A stretch of DNA of 64,000 nt from Roseobacter denitrificans OCh 114 (GTDB taxonomy: Bacteria > Pseudomonadota > Alphaproteobacteria > Rhodobacterales > Rhodobacteraceae), in contig NC_008209.1 of NCBI RefSeq assembly GCF_000014045.1, positions 558,001-622,000 of the forward strand, in the 5' to 3' direction. Below are positions 18,660 through 27,875 of the stretch, in pieces. How positions within the stretch are numbered: position 1 is the stretch's first letter; each line of letters starts with the position of its first letter. The notes under the pieces are model-generated. The model saw nothing but the letters and a program-made list of their open reading frames with translations, did no database searches and had not been told where the DNA came from. The translations under genes and the position numbers were made by a program.

Positions 18660-21600
18660 TTACCAGGTTATCTTGTCGATTTCAGTGAACTCCACGATCC
18701 CGCCGGCATCAAAGGTGATCACCCCGGCGGCATCTTCGGAAAGCGCCAGTGCATCTGCGCTTTGGCCTTCAACGCTTGATCCCGTTTCCAGAACCATTGT
18801 CCATCCATTGCCGGTCACGGTGTTGCCCGCGACGTTTGCGCCGCCCGTGGTGTCCTGAAGTTCGATGGTTTGTGTCCACCCGGACGCACCGCCGACAACA
18901 GTGTCGGACCCTTCGGATGCGGCAACCAGAAAGGTGTTTTCGCCGGCACCCCCGTACAAGACATCGTCGCCAAGCCCCCCTGACAGGACATCGTTGCCAC
19001 CGTCACCGTAGATGGTGTCGTTCCCCGCACCGCCAGAAAGCACATCATTCCCGCCGCCGCCTTGCAGCAGGTCATTTCCATCGCCCCCGAAGAGGCTGTC
19101 ATGACCGCCCATGGTGATCCCCTCGCGCTCGATTGTCGCCACCTCGGATGCGTCGAGTTGATAGTCGAAGACGGCAAATTCATCGATGGCACCGTCAAAG
19201 AAATGCTGCAGATTGTCCGCAGCACCGTCACTGCTTTTCCACTGAGAGGCCCCGAGCGTCCATGGCTCATTGTTGCCGGTGATGCCACCGGTGTAGCTGT
19301 CTGTATCGACCCGGGAGCCATCAACAAAGAGTGCAGCACCTTCGGGGCCAAAGCTGAAAGCGACATGGGACCAGTCGTCGGCTGCCACCGCGCCTGAGTC
19401 CGAGCGCAGGAAAGTGTTGCTACTGTCAGATTGCAGGCGCACCTCTATCGAGCCATCGGTATTCAGCCACGCGGTCAGATGTCCACCGCCATCAAAATGT
19501 GTGGAGTCGCGCGAAAAAAGTGTCTGTTTATCGTCCAGGTTATCCGCATTGAACCGAATCGAAACCGTGCCTGCGTCAAGCGCATAGGCGTTGTCCTGCG
19601 GGTCTGCTGTGCCTGTGCTGTCCGATCTTGTTGCGCGGTTTGACAAACTGCCCGAGCTTGTTGTGCCCCAGCTTGTTGTGCTTCCGCTTGACCTGCCGCT
19701 CTGACCGGTTGTGTTGTCGGATGGAATTTCAACGTAGCCATTTTTGCCATCAAGCGTGACGGCCGTGCCATTCCCGTCCCAGCCGGTTGCACCGGGTGTT
19801 GCGCCGCCGCGGTACATGCCATCGCGCGCGTTGCCACTGCTGTCTGCCGAGATGTTTCCGACGTCTTCAAAGTGCATCAGAACAACGGCGTCGGCACCGA
19901 CTTCGTCACCGCCAAAAAGCCTGTCATCGCCTGCACCGCCTTCGATGGTGTCGTTACCGGCATCGCCATATAGGCGTTCGTCACCCGCACCACCGATCAG
20001 GTGGTCATCGCCCGCACCGCCGGAAATCCGGTAGCGTTCGCTTCCTGTGGCACCTTCCGCTTCCAGAGTTGCGATTTCGGCCGCATCGAGTTGGCTGTCG
20101 AAGAGAACAAATTCATCAATCGACCCTTCGAAATAGTCGCGAAGGTTGGTTGCAACTCCGTCACCGCTCCGGTTTTGGGAAGCGCCCAGCGTCCAAGGTT
20201 CATTGTTTCCGGCAAGACCGCCCGTATAGCTGTCCGTGTCTACCTGCACACCATCAAGGAACAACGCAGCACCTTCGGGGCCAAAGCTGACCGCAACATG
20301 GGACCAGTCGCCAGCTTCGATCGTGCCCGGATCAGAGCGAAGGAACGTATTCCCGCTGTCCGATTGCAGTCGAACCTCAAGCGACCCATTTGACATCACC
20401 CATGCTGAAAGATGGCCACCGCCATCGTAACTGTTTGAATCGCGTGAGAAGATGGATTGCTGACCGTTCAGATTATCCGCATTGAACCGAATTGAAACCG
20501 TCCCTTCATCCAGCGCATAGGCGTTGTCGGGCGGCACCTCGACATAATCGCCATGCCCCCCAAGGGTGACGGCTGTGCCGGTTCCGTCCCATCCGGTTGT
20601 GCCGGGTGTGGCATCGCCACGGTAAAACCCATCGCGCGAATTGCCGCTGCTATCCTCTGCCGTTCCTCCGGTATCGGAGAACGTCATCAGCAGCACCGCA
20701 TCCGGACCTTCCTTGGCCTCGGGACCTTCGGCATTGGCAGTGATCACATCATCACCGCTCCCGCCCAGGATCGCTTCTTCCGCAACACCGGTATCTGTAA
20801 AGGTGGTGCCGCCATCGGCCAACTGAATGGTTTCAGCCACATCGGTGACGGTGACTTCGATGGTCTGCGTGGTAGCATTGCCGGCCCCGTCAGTCGCGGT
20901 TACCGCGACATCGATCACGCCACCATCAGTTTCGTAATCAAGATCGATGCCATCCTTGAGCTTGACGTGATTTCCAACCACTTCAAAACGGGCGTCATCG
21001 ACCTGATAGGTAAGCGTGTCGCCCGGATCGGCTGCGGCGCCAATAGCACTGCCAACGACGGCACCTGAGGTGTTTTCGTCAACGGTACCGCCCGCTGTCG
21101 ACAGGAGCGGTGAGTTGTCGACCTGTGCAATCCGGGCTTCGGGACCGGCGTTGTCGTCGCTGGAAGACGTGGGCGCTTCCTGCATGCTGGCCGCCGCCTG
21201 TGTGGTGGGCATCGCGGTCTCACCTGCATTTGCTTCGGTCCATATGTTTGGACCACTTGCCCTGACGGGCGCGGGCGCATCGGCGATTTTATCTGCGGTG
21301 ATGTCGGACCTTGGTGCGCTCTGCCGCACCTGCTCCAACTCCAGTGCGGCTGGCATGCTGCCAGTGCGGGCGGAGGCAGTTGACCCTTCGCCGGTATCGA
21401 TAGCAGGGCCTTGCAACGGCATGTTTGGTCCGGATGATCGGTCCAAATCCGGTTGCTGGGGCATTGCGGTTGCGGTGGTGCCCGTTGCGGGCGGTGCGGA
21501 TACCTCGGCCACGGGGGCTTGGGCGTCGGCCTGTTGTGGACGCATGAAGCCGCTCAATGCGGCCAACGTTACCGATGCACCGCCAACGGCCGTCGCGTTC

Positions 21601-21725
21601 CCCGACGCCTCGGAACCTTGGAGCGCGTCCAGTTGCACCTGATCCGAATTCGATGGGCCCGCGTTTTCCGCTGCTTCATTCTTGCGGCCAAACTTGGACC
21701 GAAACGCCGAAAATATGGAACCCAT
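18660..21725 (-). CDS. Secreted LamG/cadherin-like/RTX repeat protein
   Basis: A 1021-residue acidic protein without an N-terminal signal peptide. In order it has a low-complexity Ala/Pro/Gln-rich N-terminal third, a cadherin-like Ig domain near residues 200-295 (TVDENTSGAVVG, DLDYETDGG), a LamG/concanavalin-like domain (about 342-560), a short set of GGxGxDxLxGG calcium-binding repeats (about 563-610), a second, very similar LamG domain (about 612-872), a second RTX block (about 875-935) and a C-terminal end VEFTEIDKITW typical of type I secretion signals. The following three genes encode a complete inner-membrane part of a type I exporter, so this is its likely substrate. It may bind carbohydrate or act in adhesion. 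Confidence 0.9.
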   Translation of the reverse strand: MGSIFSAFRSKFGRKNEAAENAGPSNSDQVQLDALQGSEASGNATAVGGASVTLAALSGFMRPQQADAQAPVAEVSAPPATGTTATAMPQQPDLDRSSGPNMPLQGPAIDTGEGSTASARTGSMPAALELEQVRQSAPRSDITADKIADAPAPVRASGPNIWTEANAGETAMPTTQAAASMQEAPTSSSDDNAGPEARIAQVDNSPLLSTAGGTVDENTSGAVVGSAIGAAADPGDTLTYQVDDARFEVVGNHVKLKDGIDLDYETDGGVIDVAVTATDGAGNATTQTIEVTVTDVAETIQLADGGTTFTDTGVAEEAILGGSGDDVITANAEGPEAKEGPDAVLLMTFSDTGGTAEDSSGNSRDGFYRGDATPGTTGWDGTGTAVTLGGHGDYVEVPPDNAYALDEGTVSIRFNADNLNGQQSIFSRDSNSYDGGGHLSAWVMSNGSLEVRLQSDSGNTFLRSDPGTIEAGDWSHVAVSFGPEGAALFLDGVQVDTDSYTGGLAGNNEPWTLGASQNRSGDGVATNLRDYFEGSIDEFVLFDSQLDAAEIATLEAEGATGSERYRISGGAGDDHLIGGAGDERLYGDAGNDTIEGGAGDDRLFGGDEVGADAVVLMHFEDVGNISADSSGNARDGMYRGGATPGATGWDGNGTAVTLDGKNGYVEIPSDNTTGQSGRSSGSTTSWGTTSSGSLSNRATRSDSTGTADPQDNAYALDAGTVSIRFNADNLDDKQTLFSRDSTHFDGGGHLTAWLNTDGSIEVRLQSDSSNTFLRSDSGAVAADDWSHVAFSFGPEGAALFVDGSRVDTDSYTGGITGNNEPWTLGASQWKSSDGAADNLQHFFDGAIDEFAVFDYQLDASEVATIEREGITMGGHDSLFGGDGNDLLQGGGGNDVLSGGAGNDTIYGDGGNDVLSGGLGDDVLYGGAGENTFLVAASEGSDTVVGGASGWTQTIELQDTTGGANVAGNTVTGNGWTMVLETGSSVEGQSADALALSEDAAGVITFDAGGIVEFTEIDKITW
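19652..19681 (-). repeat. 15-bp tandem duplication inside the second LamG domain
   Basis: CCGAGCTTGTTGTGC is followed directly by CCCAGCTTGTTGTGC. It lies in the Ser/Thr/Gly-rich linker of about 35 residues that interrupts the second LamG domain and is absent from the first. The repeat suggests that the linker grew by slippage or short duplications. Confidence 0.7.
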
Positions 21726-21820
21726 AACGCTTACACCTCACACACAGACACCCCTGCCCGGAGGTGGTTATGGCAGGCAATCGTTAACAGATCGTGTTCG
21801 TTTCCGGGTCACATGACGGC

Positions 21821-21846
21821 TGAGGCCCCCGCATCCGGGGGCCTCA
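21821..21846. terminator. Strong hairpin after msrA
   Basis: TGAGGCCCCC and GGGGGCCTCA form a perfect 10-bp stem with a six-base loop, nine bases beyond the msrA stop codon. There is no T run, so it may be a transcript end stabiliser or a weak terminator separating msrBA from the LamG/RTX operon, which is transcribed in the same direction. Confidence 0.5.
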
Positions 21847-21854
21847 ACATGCGG

Positions 21855-22376
21855 TTATTCGGCTGCCTGTGTTTTGCTGTCCCGTTTTGGCAGCACCCAA
21901 TCGGCGCGTGGGAAGTGGCAGGTATACCCGTTTGGATAGCGTTCCAGATAGTTCTGATGCTCGGGTTCGGCTTCCCAGAAATCGCCCACCGGGGCGACTT
22001 CGGTCACGACTTTCCCCGGCCAGAGGCCGGAAGCGTTCACATCTGCAATCGTATCGAGCGCCACTTGATGTTGGGTTTCGTCCACATAGTAGATCGCCGA
22101 ACGATAGCTCAGGCCGATGTCATTGCCCTGCCTGTTCAGCGTAGTCGGGTCGTGTATCTGAAAAAACAACTCCAGCAGGTCACGATAACTCAGCACGGCG
22201 GGGTCGAAAATCACCTCAATGCCCTCGGCGTGGGTGCCGTGGTTGCGGTATGTCGCATGGGCCACATCGCCGCCGGTGTATCCCACGCGGGTCGAAATCA
22301 CACCTTCCCGCTTGCGGATCAGATCCTCCATGCCCCAAAAGCACCCACCGGCTAATACTGCGCGTTCCTGTGTCAT
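21855..22376 (-). CDS. msrA: Peptide methionine (S)-S-oxide reductase MsrA
   Basis: 173 residues. The enzyme reduces the S-epimer of methionine sulfoxide in proteins. The active-site GGCFWGMED is near residue 11, and [14 protein letters not shown] and [14 protein letters not shown] are all characteristic. No signal peptide, so it is cytoplasmic. Its ATG overlaps the msrB stop by four bases, and the two reductases with opposite stereospecificity form one unit. A strong GC hairpin follows. Confidence 0.96.
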   Translation of the reverse strand: MTQERAVLAGGCFWGMEDLIRKREGVISTRVGYTGGDVAHATYRNHGTHAEGIEVIFDPAVLSYRDLLELFFQIHDPTTLNRQGNDIGLSYRSAIYYVDETQHQVALDTIADVNASGLWPGKVVTEVAPVGDFWEAEPEHQNYLERYPNGYTCHFPRADWVLPKRDSKTQAAE

Positions 22377-22822
22377 GTTACGTCCTCCACCTGATTGATG
22401 TAGTCCCCATAGCCCTCGGCTTCCATGTCATCACGGTGCACAAACCGCAGGGAGGCCGAATTGATGCAATATCTAAGCCCGCCGCGATCGGGCGGCCCAT
22501 CCGGAAACACATGGCCAAGATGGCTGTCACCATGCAGAGAGCGTACCTCGGTACGCACCATGCCGAGGCTGACGTCTTTCAACTCGTTGATATTGGCAGG
22601 CTCAATGGGTTTGGTGAAACTGGGCCAGCCGCACCCGCTCTCGTATTTGTCCGCGGAGGCAAACAGTGGCTCGCCGGACACGATATCCACATAGATCCCG
22701 GGTTCCTTGTTTTCAAGCAGCGCGCCGGTGCCCGGACGCTCTGTCCCATCCTGTTGGGTGACGCGATATTCCTCGGGCGACAGCCGGTCGATCGCTTCCT
22801 GCGTTCTGGCATAATTGGCCAT
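22373..22822 (-). CDS. msrB: Peptide methionine (R)-S-oxide reductase MsrB
   Basis: 149 residues. The SelR domain has CGWPSF near the middle and the catalytic [11 protein letters not shown] at the C-terminal side. The two CxxC pairs that bind zinc in many MsrB proteins are missing: where one pair would lie the sequence reads [12 protein letters not shown]. This is the zinc-free form. It is cytoplasmic and is translated together with msrA through a four-base overlap. Confidence 0.95.
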   Translation of the reverse strand: MANYARTQEAIDRLSPEEYRVTQQDGTERPGTGALLENKEPGIYVDIVSGEPLFASADKYESGCGWPSFTKPIEPANINELKDVSLGMVRTEVRSLHGDSHLGHVFPDGPPDRGGLRYCINSASLRFVHRDDMEAEGYGDYINQVEDVT

Positions 22823-22958
22823 GGACCACTCCTTTTACCTGTTGTGCTAATAAATGGGCGCAAAACCCATAAAGAAAAGGGGCAAACCGACGCAACAGGT
22901 GGGATGTGTCTTTTTGACGGGGCGGACTATATTCCACCTCACAGTGGAGGAGACGCGA

Positions 22959-23507
22959 ATGAAAGCTCTGAAATCAACAGTGGCGGCACTTGTCACAGCC
23001 GCATTTGTCGCAGGTCCGGTCTGTGCGGGGGCACGCGATCACCAGTTTGCGTCCATCGACGGCGGGTTTGTGGACATGGCCGATTGGGCAGGGCAGCCCG
23101 TGCTGGTCGTCAACACTGCCTCGCAATGTGGTTTTACGGGCCAATATGCGGGGCTGCAGGAACTCTATGACACCTACCGCGCGGCCGGTCTGGTGGTTTT
23201 TGCGGTTCCATCGGATGATTTCAATCAGGAACTTGGCAGCGCGGAAGAGGTCAAGGAATTCTGCGAAATGAACTTTGGACTCGATCTGCCGATGGCGGAT
23301 ATCACCCGCATCCGGGGCAAGAACGCGCATCCGTTCTATCAGGATGTGCGTGCGGAAACCGGGTTCGTGCCGCGCTGGAATTTCAACAAGGTATTGATCG
23401 GTCCGGATGGCGAAATCGTTGACACCTGGGGTTCGCAGACAAAACCAATGTCGCGTGAGATTACCGACGCGGTTGAAACACTATTGGATCAAGCAAGTCA
23501 GGGCTGA
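22959..23507 (+). CDS. Glutathione peroxidase family protein, exported
   Basis: 182 residues from the ATG at 22959, preceded by GGAGGAGA; an earlier in-frame start at 22854 is not family-like. Residues 1-22 form a signal peptide ending VCAGA, so the enzyme acts in the periplasm. The peroxidatic Cys lies in NTASQCGFTGQY, and the conserved WNFNKVLIGPDG supplies the Trp and Asn of the catalytic tetrad. It is a Cys, not selenocysteine, enzyme and probably thioredoxin-dependent like many bacterial members. It is divergent from msrBA and close to it, so the locus handles oxidised thioethers and peroxides. Confidence 0.92.
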   Translation: MKALKSTVAALVTAAFVAGPVCAGARDHQFASIDGGFVDMADWAGQPVLVVNTASQCGFTGQYAGLQELYDTYRAAGLVVFAVPSDDFNQELGSAEEVKEFCEMNFGLDLPMADITRIRGKNAHPFYQDVRAETGFVPRWNFNKVLIGPDGEIVDTWGSQTKPMSREITDAVETLLDQASQG

Positions 23508-23510
23508 GTT

Positions 23511-24152
23511 TTGACGCAGGAGAAAGAAGACAAACGGCTGGACCTGCAAGCGGCCTATTCCGTCCGGACCCCGGCGGAGAATGAGGCGCTTTATGCGGCC
23601 TGGGCCAAGACTTATGACGAGAGTTTCGCCGCTGCGTCCGATTACATATTTCCGCAGCAGGTTGCGCGTGTGTTTCACGAACAAGGCGGCCATGGCCCCG
23701 TGCTGGACGCCGGCGCGGGGACCGGGTTGGTGGCGGAGGCAATCGCTGCGCGCAAGACCTGTTTGATGGATGCGTTCGATATCTCCGAACCGATGCTGTC
23801 GATTGCCAAGGCCAAAGGGGTTTATCGCAGACTGGTTCAGGGTGATCTGACGCAAAAGCTGCCTTTTGACGACGGCAGCTATGCGTCCGTTGTGAGTGCA
23901 GGCACGTTTACCCATGGGCATGTCGGCCCCGAAGCGATGGACGAGTTGTTGCGTGTGAGCGCCAGCGGGGCGCTCTTGGTCCTGACCATCAAGGCCGAAC
24001 TCTATGAGGCGCGCGGGTTTGCTGCGACATTCAGTGACCTCGGCATGCAGATCTATGACTTCCAATTGCAAGAGGTGCCGATTTACGGCGCGGGGGCGCA
24101 GTCCTCTGATACGCTGGATGCCGGGTTGATTGCCTGTTTTCGCAAGACTTGA
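23511..24152 (+). CDS. Class I SAM-dependent methyltransferase
   Basis: 213 residues. SAM-binding motif I is VLDAGAGTGLV near residue 65, with an acidic motif in DAFDISEPML and LPFDDGSYASVV following. The start is TTG at 23511, three bases after the glutathione peroxidase stop; there is no ATG upstream of motif I. The substrate is unknown; members of this group act on small molecules and quinone precursors. Its stop codon TGA at 24150 is also the first triplet of a shortened palindromic repeat. Confidence 0.82.
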   Translation: MTQEKEDKRLDLQAAYSVRTPAENEALYAAWAKTYDESFAAASDYIFPQQVARVFHEQGGHGPVLDAGAGTGLVAEAIAARKTCLMDAFDISEPMLSIAKAKGVYRRLVQGDLTQKLPFDDGSYASVVSAGTFTHGHVGPEAMDELLRVSASGALLVLTIKAELYEARGFAATFSDLGMQIYDFQLQEVPIYGAGAQSSDTLDAGLIACFRKT

Positions 24153-24193
24153 GTGTCATGTGAACGACCTGCATCACATACTTCTGGCTAAAA
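24150..24193 (+). repeat. Palindromic repeat, copy 2 (half-length)
   Basis: TGAGTGTCATGTGAACGACC followed by TGCATCACATA aligns with the first 40 bases of the other copies. The other arm and the central hairpin are missing. The initial TGA is the methyltransferase stop codon, and the convergent EamA gene ends at 24199. Confidence 0.6.
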
Positions 24194-24198
24194 CGACT

Positions 24199-25068
24199 TC
24201 ATGCCTTTTGCTGGCGTGACACCTGCACGGCCAGAATCCCGAGCGTGATGATGACGACACCCAGAATATCCTGCCCGCCCAAGGGTTCGCTCAGCAACAG
24301 CGCGGCGGTTGCAACGCCCAGAAACGGGTTGAGGAAGTGGAACGTCGCCGCGCGCGTGGCGCCGATCCTGTTCACCAACCAGAACCATACGAATGTGGCC
24401 GCCAGCCCGGGGATCAGTGTTGTGTAGCTGAATGCCGCAAGAAGCCGCCAGCTTGGCGTGACATGCGGGGTTTCGAAAATTGCCGTCGCAAGGGCCAGCA
24501 CCAGACAACCGACGAGCATCTGCAACCCGACGATCATCAGGAAATTGCCGCCGGACGTCGCGCCGCGCACCGATAGGGTCGCGATGGTCAGGGCAATCAC
24601 GCCAATGCAACATAAGGCCAGACCAAAGGGGTCCACACCGGTTGTGATGCGCGCGCCCATGATCAAACCGACGCCCAGTATGCCTGCCGCCAGCCCCGCA
24701 ATGCCCAGCGGACGCAGCCGTTCGCCCAGCACGATCCAAAGCGCCATGGCAACCAAAAGCGGCATGGTGGATGCGATGATGGCCGCGACCGAGGCTTGCA
24801 CGGTTTGCATCGCCACGAAATTCAGTCCCAGATAAACACCGTTTTGCAACACGCCGAACACGACCGTGGCGCGCCATTGTGCAGGGGTGAGGTGCCATGA
24901 CTGGCCCAACGCACGGGCAATGGCCACGCCCAGCAGGCCCGAAATCAGGTAGCGCAGGGTCAGGGCCGCCAGCGGCGAAGCGTCGGCGACGATGATGCGT
25001 GCGGATGTGAAGGCCGATGACCACATCAGCGAAAAAGCCAGCCCCATCAGAATTGCGCGGATGTCCAT
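24199..25068 (-). CDS. EamA/DMT-family transporter
   Basis: A 289-residue inner-membrane protein with ten hydrophobic segments arranged as two repeats of five, the drug/metabolite transporter fold. The first half starts LMGLAFSLMWSSAFTSARI and the second half starts near LALCCIGVIALTIATLSVRG. Such proteins move amino acids, nucleobases or other small metabolites, usually outward; the substrate cannot be read from sequence. It is divergent from a LysE-type exporter 134 bases away, so the two may share a control region. Confidence 0.88.
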   Translation of the reverse strand: MDIRAILMGLAFSLMWSSAFTSARIIVADASPLAALTLRYLISGLLGVAIARALGQSWHLTPAQWRATVVFGVLQNGVYLGLNFVAMQTVQASVAAIIASTMPLLVAMALWIVLGERLRPLGIAGLAAGILGVGLIMGARITTGVDPFGLALCCIGVIALTIATLSVRGATSGGNFLMIVGLQMLVGCLVLALATAIFETPHVTPSWRLLAAFSYTTLIPGLAATFVWFWLVNRIGATRAATFHFLNPFLGVATAALLLSEPLGGQDILGVVIITLGILAVQVSRQQKA

Positions 25069-25202
25069 TTTTGTTCGTTACACCGATGAGTGACTTTCCA
25101 GCAGACAATTTCCGAAAATGCACCGGGATACAAGCGGGCAGCGCCCCTTGACATCACCGGCAGATGAAAGTCTGACCGCTGACGTGTAAACGAAAGACCG
25201 CC

Positions 25203-25832
25203 ATGCTGATACCACCGGACATCATGCTGATATTTGCCGCGGCCAGCGTTGCCCTCGCGCTTGCGCCGGGGCCGGATAATATCTTTGTACTGACTCAATC
25301 CGCGCTTTACGGGCGGATGGCGGGCGTCATGGTCACGTTGGGGCTGATGACAGGTGTGATGGTGCATACGACATTGGTCGCACTGGGCGTTGCCGTGATC
25401 TTTCAGACGTCAGTGCTTGCCTTTACCGTGCTCAAGTTGGTAGGGGCGGGCTATCTGGTCTATCTGGCGATCATGGCTTTTCGCGCCCACGCAACACCTG
25501 TTGATCGGACGCAGGCACCAAAGACGCCTCTGGCGCGCTTGTATTGGCGCGGTGTGGTAATGAACCTGACGAACCCCAAGGTTGCGATCTTTTTCCTCGC
25601 TTTCCTGCCGCAATTCGCAGACCCGCTGCGCGGTGCGGTCACGGCTCAGATTTTCCTGTTCGGTGCAATCTTCGTGCTGTGTGCCCTTGTCGTCTTTTGC
25701 ACAATTGCCGGTGCGGCAGGTTTTCTTGGCACGTGGCTCTCAACCAGCCCTAGGGCGCAGGTCGCGCTGAACCGGGTGGCAGGTGTGGTGTTTCTGGGAC
25801 TCGCGCTGCGTCTGGTTCTGGCCGAGCGCTGA
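25203..25832 (+). CDS. LysE/RhtB-family amino-acid exporter
   Basis: A 209-residue membrane protein with about six hydrophobic segments. The N-terminal ALAPGPDNIFVLTQSALYGRMAGV is the typical LysE/RhtB start, and NLTNPKVAIFFLAFLPQF is the conserved middle motif. Family members export amino acids and derivatives such as homoserine lactone or threonine, driven by proton motive force. The ATG at 25203 lies close to the divergent EamA gene. Confidence 0.93.
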   Translation: MLIPPDIMLIFAAASVALALAPGPDNIFVLTQSALYGRMAGVMVTLGLMTGVMVHTTLVALGVAVIFQTSVLAFTVLKLVGAGYLVYLAIMAFRAHATPVDRTQAPKTPLARLYWRGVVMNLTNPKVAIFFLAFLPQFADPLRGAVTAQIFLFGAIFVLCALVVFCTIAGAAGFLGTWLSTSPRAQVALNRVAGVVFLGLALRLVLAER

Positions 25833-25935
25833 GGCGCTTAGCGTTGAATTTGAATGACAAGCCGCTGCCCGTTTCTTTGGTCGGACGCGTCTTGCGATGT
25901 TCATGCCTCAGATAGGACGCAAGATGCTGGAGGCA

Positions 25936-25965
25936 TAAAAAAGGGCCACCCGCAGGTGACCCTTA
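25936..25965 (-). terminator. Rho-independent terminator of the HU gene
   Basis: On the minus strand AAGGGTCACC and GGTGGCCCTT form a ten-pair stem (one G-T wobble) with a four-base loop, followed by a run of T. It lies 22 bases after the HU stop codon. Confidence 0.9.
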
Positions 25966-25986
25966 AAGAGTTCGCGTGTTTGGCGA

Positions 25987-26274
<288 letters not shown>

Positions 26275-26365
26275 TTTATTCTCCTTCGCTGCCCGATAAG
26301 TAGGGCCTCATTTCGCGAATCTATCCGTATGTTGTGGTTGAACACAACGATTAGGTGGTGAAATT

Positions 26366-26390
26366 AACGAAAAACATGCCGATTTTCGTT
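26366..26390 (-). terminator. Possible weak terminator after the AMP nucleosidase gene
   Basis: AACGAAAA and TTTTCGTT form an eight-pair inverted repeat in AT-rich DNA 22 bases beyond the AMP nucleosidase stop. Only a few T residues follow on the minus strand, so it is a weak candidate; it could equally be a binding site in the HU promoter region. Confidence 0.3.
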
Positions 26391-26411
26391 GTTTTTAACG
26401 GTTTGACCCTC

Positions 26412-27875
26412 TCAGAGGAACGCGGTTTCCTCAAATGAGCGCAGTTTCCGGCTGTGAATGCGTTCCAGCGGCATGGATCGCAGCTGTTCCATCGCGTGAA
26501 TTCCGATCATCAGATGGCGCACAACCTGCGTTTTATAGAAGTCTGACGCCATGCCGGGCAGTTTCAACTCCCCATGCAGCGGCTTGTCGGACACACATAA
26601 AAGCGTGCCATAGGGCACCCGAAAGCGAAACCCGTTCGCCGCAATCGTGGCACTTTCCATATCAAGTGCGACCGCGCGCGACTGGCTGAGCCGTTGCACC
26701 GGGCCGGATTGGTCGCGCAATTCCCAATTGCGGTTATCAAGGCTGGCCACGGTGCCGGTGCGCATCAGGCGCTTCAGCTCATAGCCTTCGAGTTCGGTGA
26801 CCTTGGCCACCGCCTGCTCCAAAGCGATCTGTATCTCCGCCAGCGCGGGCACCGGGACCCAGACCGGCAGGTCATCGTCCAGCACCTTGTCCTCGCGCAG
26901 ATAGGCATGGGCGAGCACAAAATCCCCGAGCGCTTGCGAATTGCGCAAACCCGCGCAGTGCCCGACCATGATCCACGCATGCGGACGCAACACGGCAATG
27001 TGGTCCGTGGCGGTTTTCGCGTTGGAGGGTCCAACACCGATGTTGACCAGGGTGATCCCCGATCCATCCGCGCGCTTCAGGTGATAGGTCGGCATCTGGG
27101 GCGTTTTGCTGCTGGGCGGCAGGGGAGCGTCACCATCGGTGATCTCGGCATTGTCCGTCGATACGAAGGCCGTGTAGCCGGAGGTTGCATCCTTGAGCTG
27201 CGCGCGGGCGTAGGCCTCGAATTCAGAGACATAGAACTGGTAATTGGTAAACAGCACGTGGTTCTGAAAATGCTCCGGATCGGTGGCCGTATAATGGGCC
27301 AGCCGCGCCAGCGAATAATCCACGCGCTGCGCGGTAAAGGGTGCAAGCGGCGCGATCCCGTCGGCCGGACTATACGTGCCGTTGACGATATCGTCGTTCG
27401 TGGTGCTGAGGTCGGGGACATCAAAGACATCGCGCAGCGTGAACTCGGCGGCCCCTTCTTGCGGGACGGTGATGGCCGCGTCTCCGGCGACGGCGAAATG
27501 CACCGGCATCGCCGTTTCCGATGGGCCAATCGTGACCGGCTGCCCGTGGTTTTCAATCAACAGGCCGATTTGCTGTGTCAGATAGCTGCGAAACAGGTCG
27601 GGCCGCGTGATCGTCGCGCGATAGCGACCGGGCGCAGAAACATGACCAAAGGACAATCGCGTGTCCACATGCGCGTAACTTGAGGTTTCGAACTCCACCT
27701 GCGGATAAAAGGCACGCACGCGGCAGTCCGGAGCGCCGTCGCGCATGGCCTGCGCGAAATGCGTGCACAGAAAGGCGGTCGCCTGCGTGTAAAGTTCTTC
27801 GAGCCGGGCAACGGCGGCCACGGCGTCATGAAAGACTTCGGCGGCCGGGCTGTCCGGCGTAATGATCGCGCTCAT
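26412..27875 (-). CDS. amn: AMP nucleosidase
   Basis: 487 residues, the usual Amn length. The enzyme splits AMP into adenine and ribose 5-phosphate. The N-terminal half is the AMN-specific regulatory domain (YPQVEFETSSYAHVDTRLSFG). The C-terminal half is a nucleoside-phosphorylase fold with VNIGVGPSNAKTATDHI, WIMVGHCAGLR, and the purine-binding ALDMESATIAANGFRF. It overlaps the upstream adenine deaminase gene by four bases, so both products are made together and adenine passes to the next enzyme, giving hypoxanthine. Confidence 0.95.
   Translation of the reverse strand: MSAIITPDSPAAEVFHDAVAAVARLEELYTQATAFLCTHFAQAMRDGAPDCRVRAFYPQVEFETSSYAHVDTRLSFGHVSAPGRYRATITRPDLFRSYLTQQIGLLIENHGQPVTIGPSETAMPVHFAVAGDAAITVPQEGAAEFTLRDVFDVPDLSTTNDDIVNGTYSPADGIAPLAPFTAQRVDYSLARLAHYTATDPEHFQNHVLFTNYQFYVSEFEAYARAQLKDATSGYTAFVSTDNAEITDGDAPLPPSSKTPQMPTYHLKRADGSGITLVNIGVGPSNAKTATDHIAVLRPHAWIMVGHCAGLRNSQALGDFVLAHAYLREDKVLDDDLPVWVPVPALAEIQIALEQAVAKVTELEGYELKRLMRTGTVASLDNRNWELRDQSGPVQRLSQSRAVALDMESATIAANGFRFRVPYGTLLCVSDKPLHGELKLPGMASDFYKTQVVRHLMIGIHAMEQLRSMPLERIHSRKLRSFEETAFL

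Noticed and set aside
26694..27683. 329-codon plus-strand frame
   Set aside because: Antisense to amn, Arg/Gly/His-rich, unlike any family.
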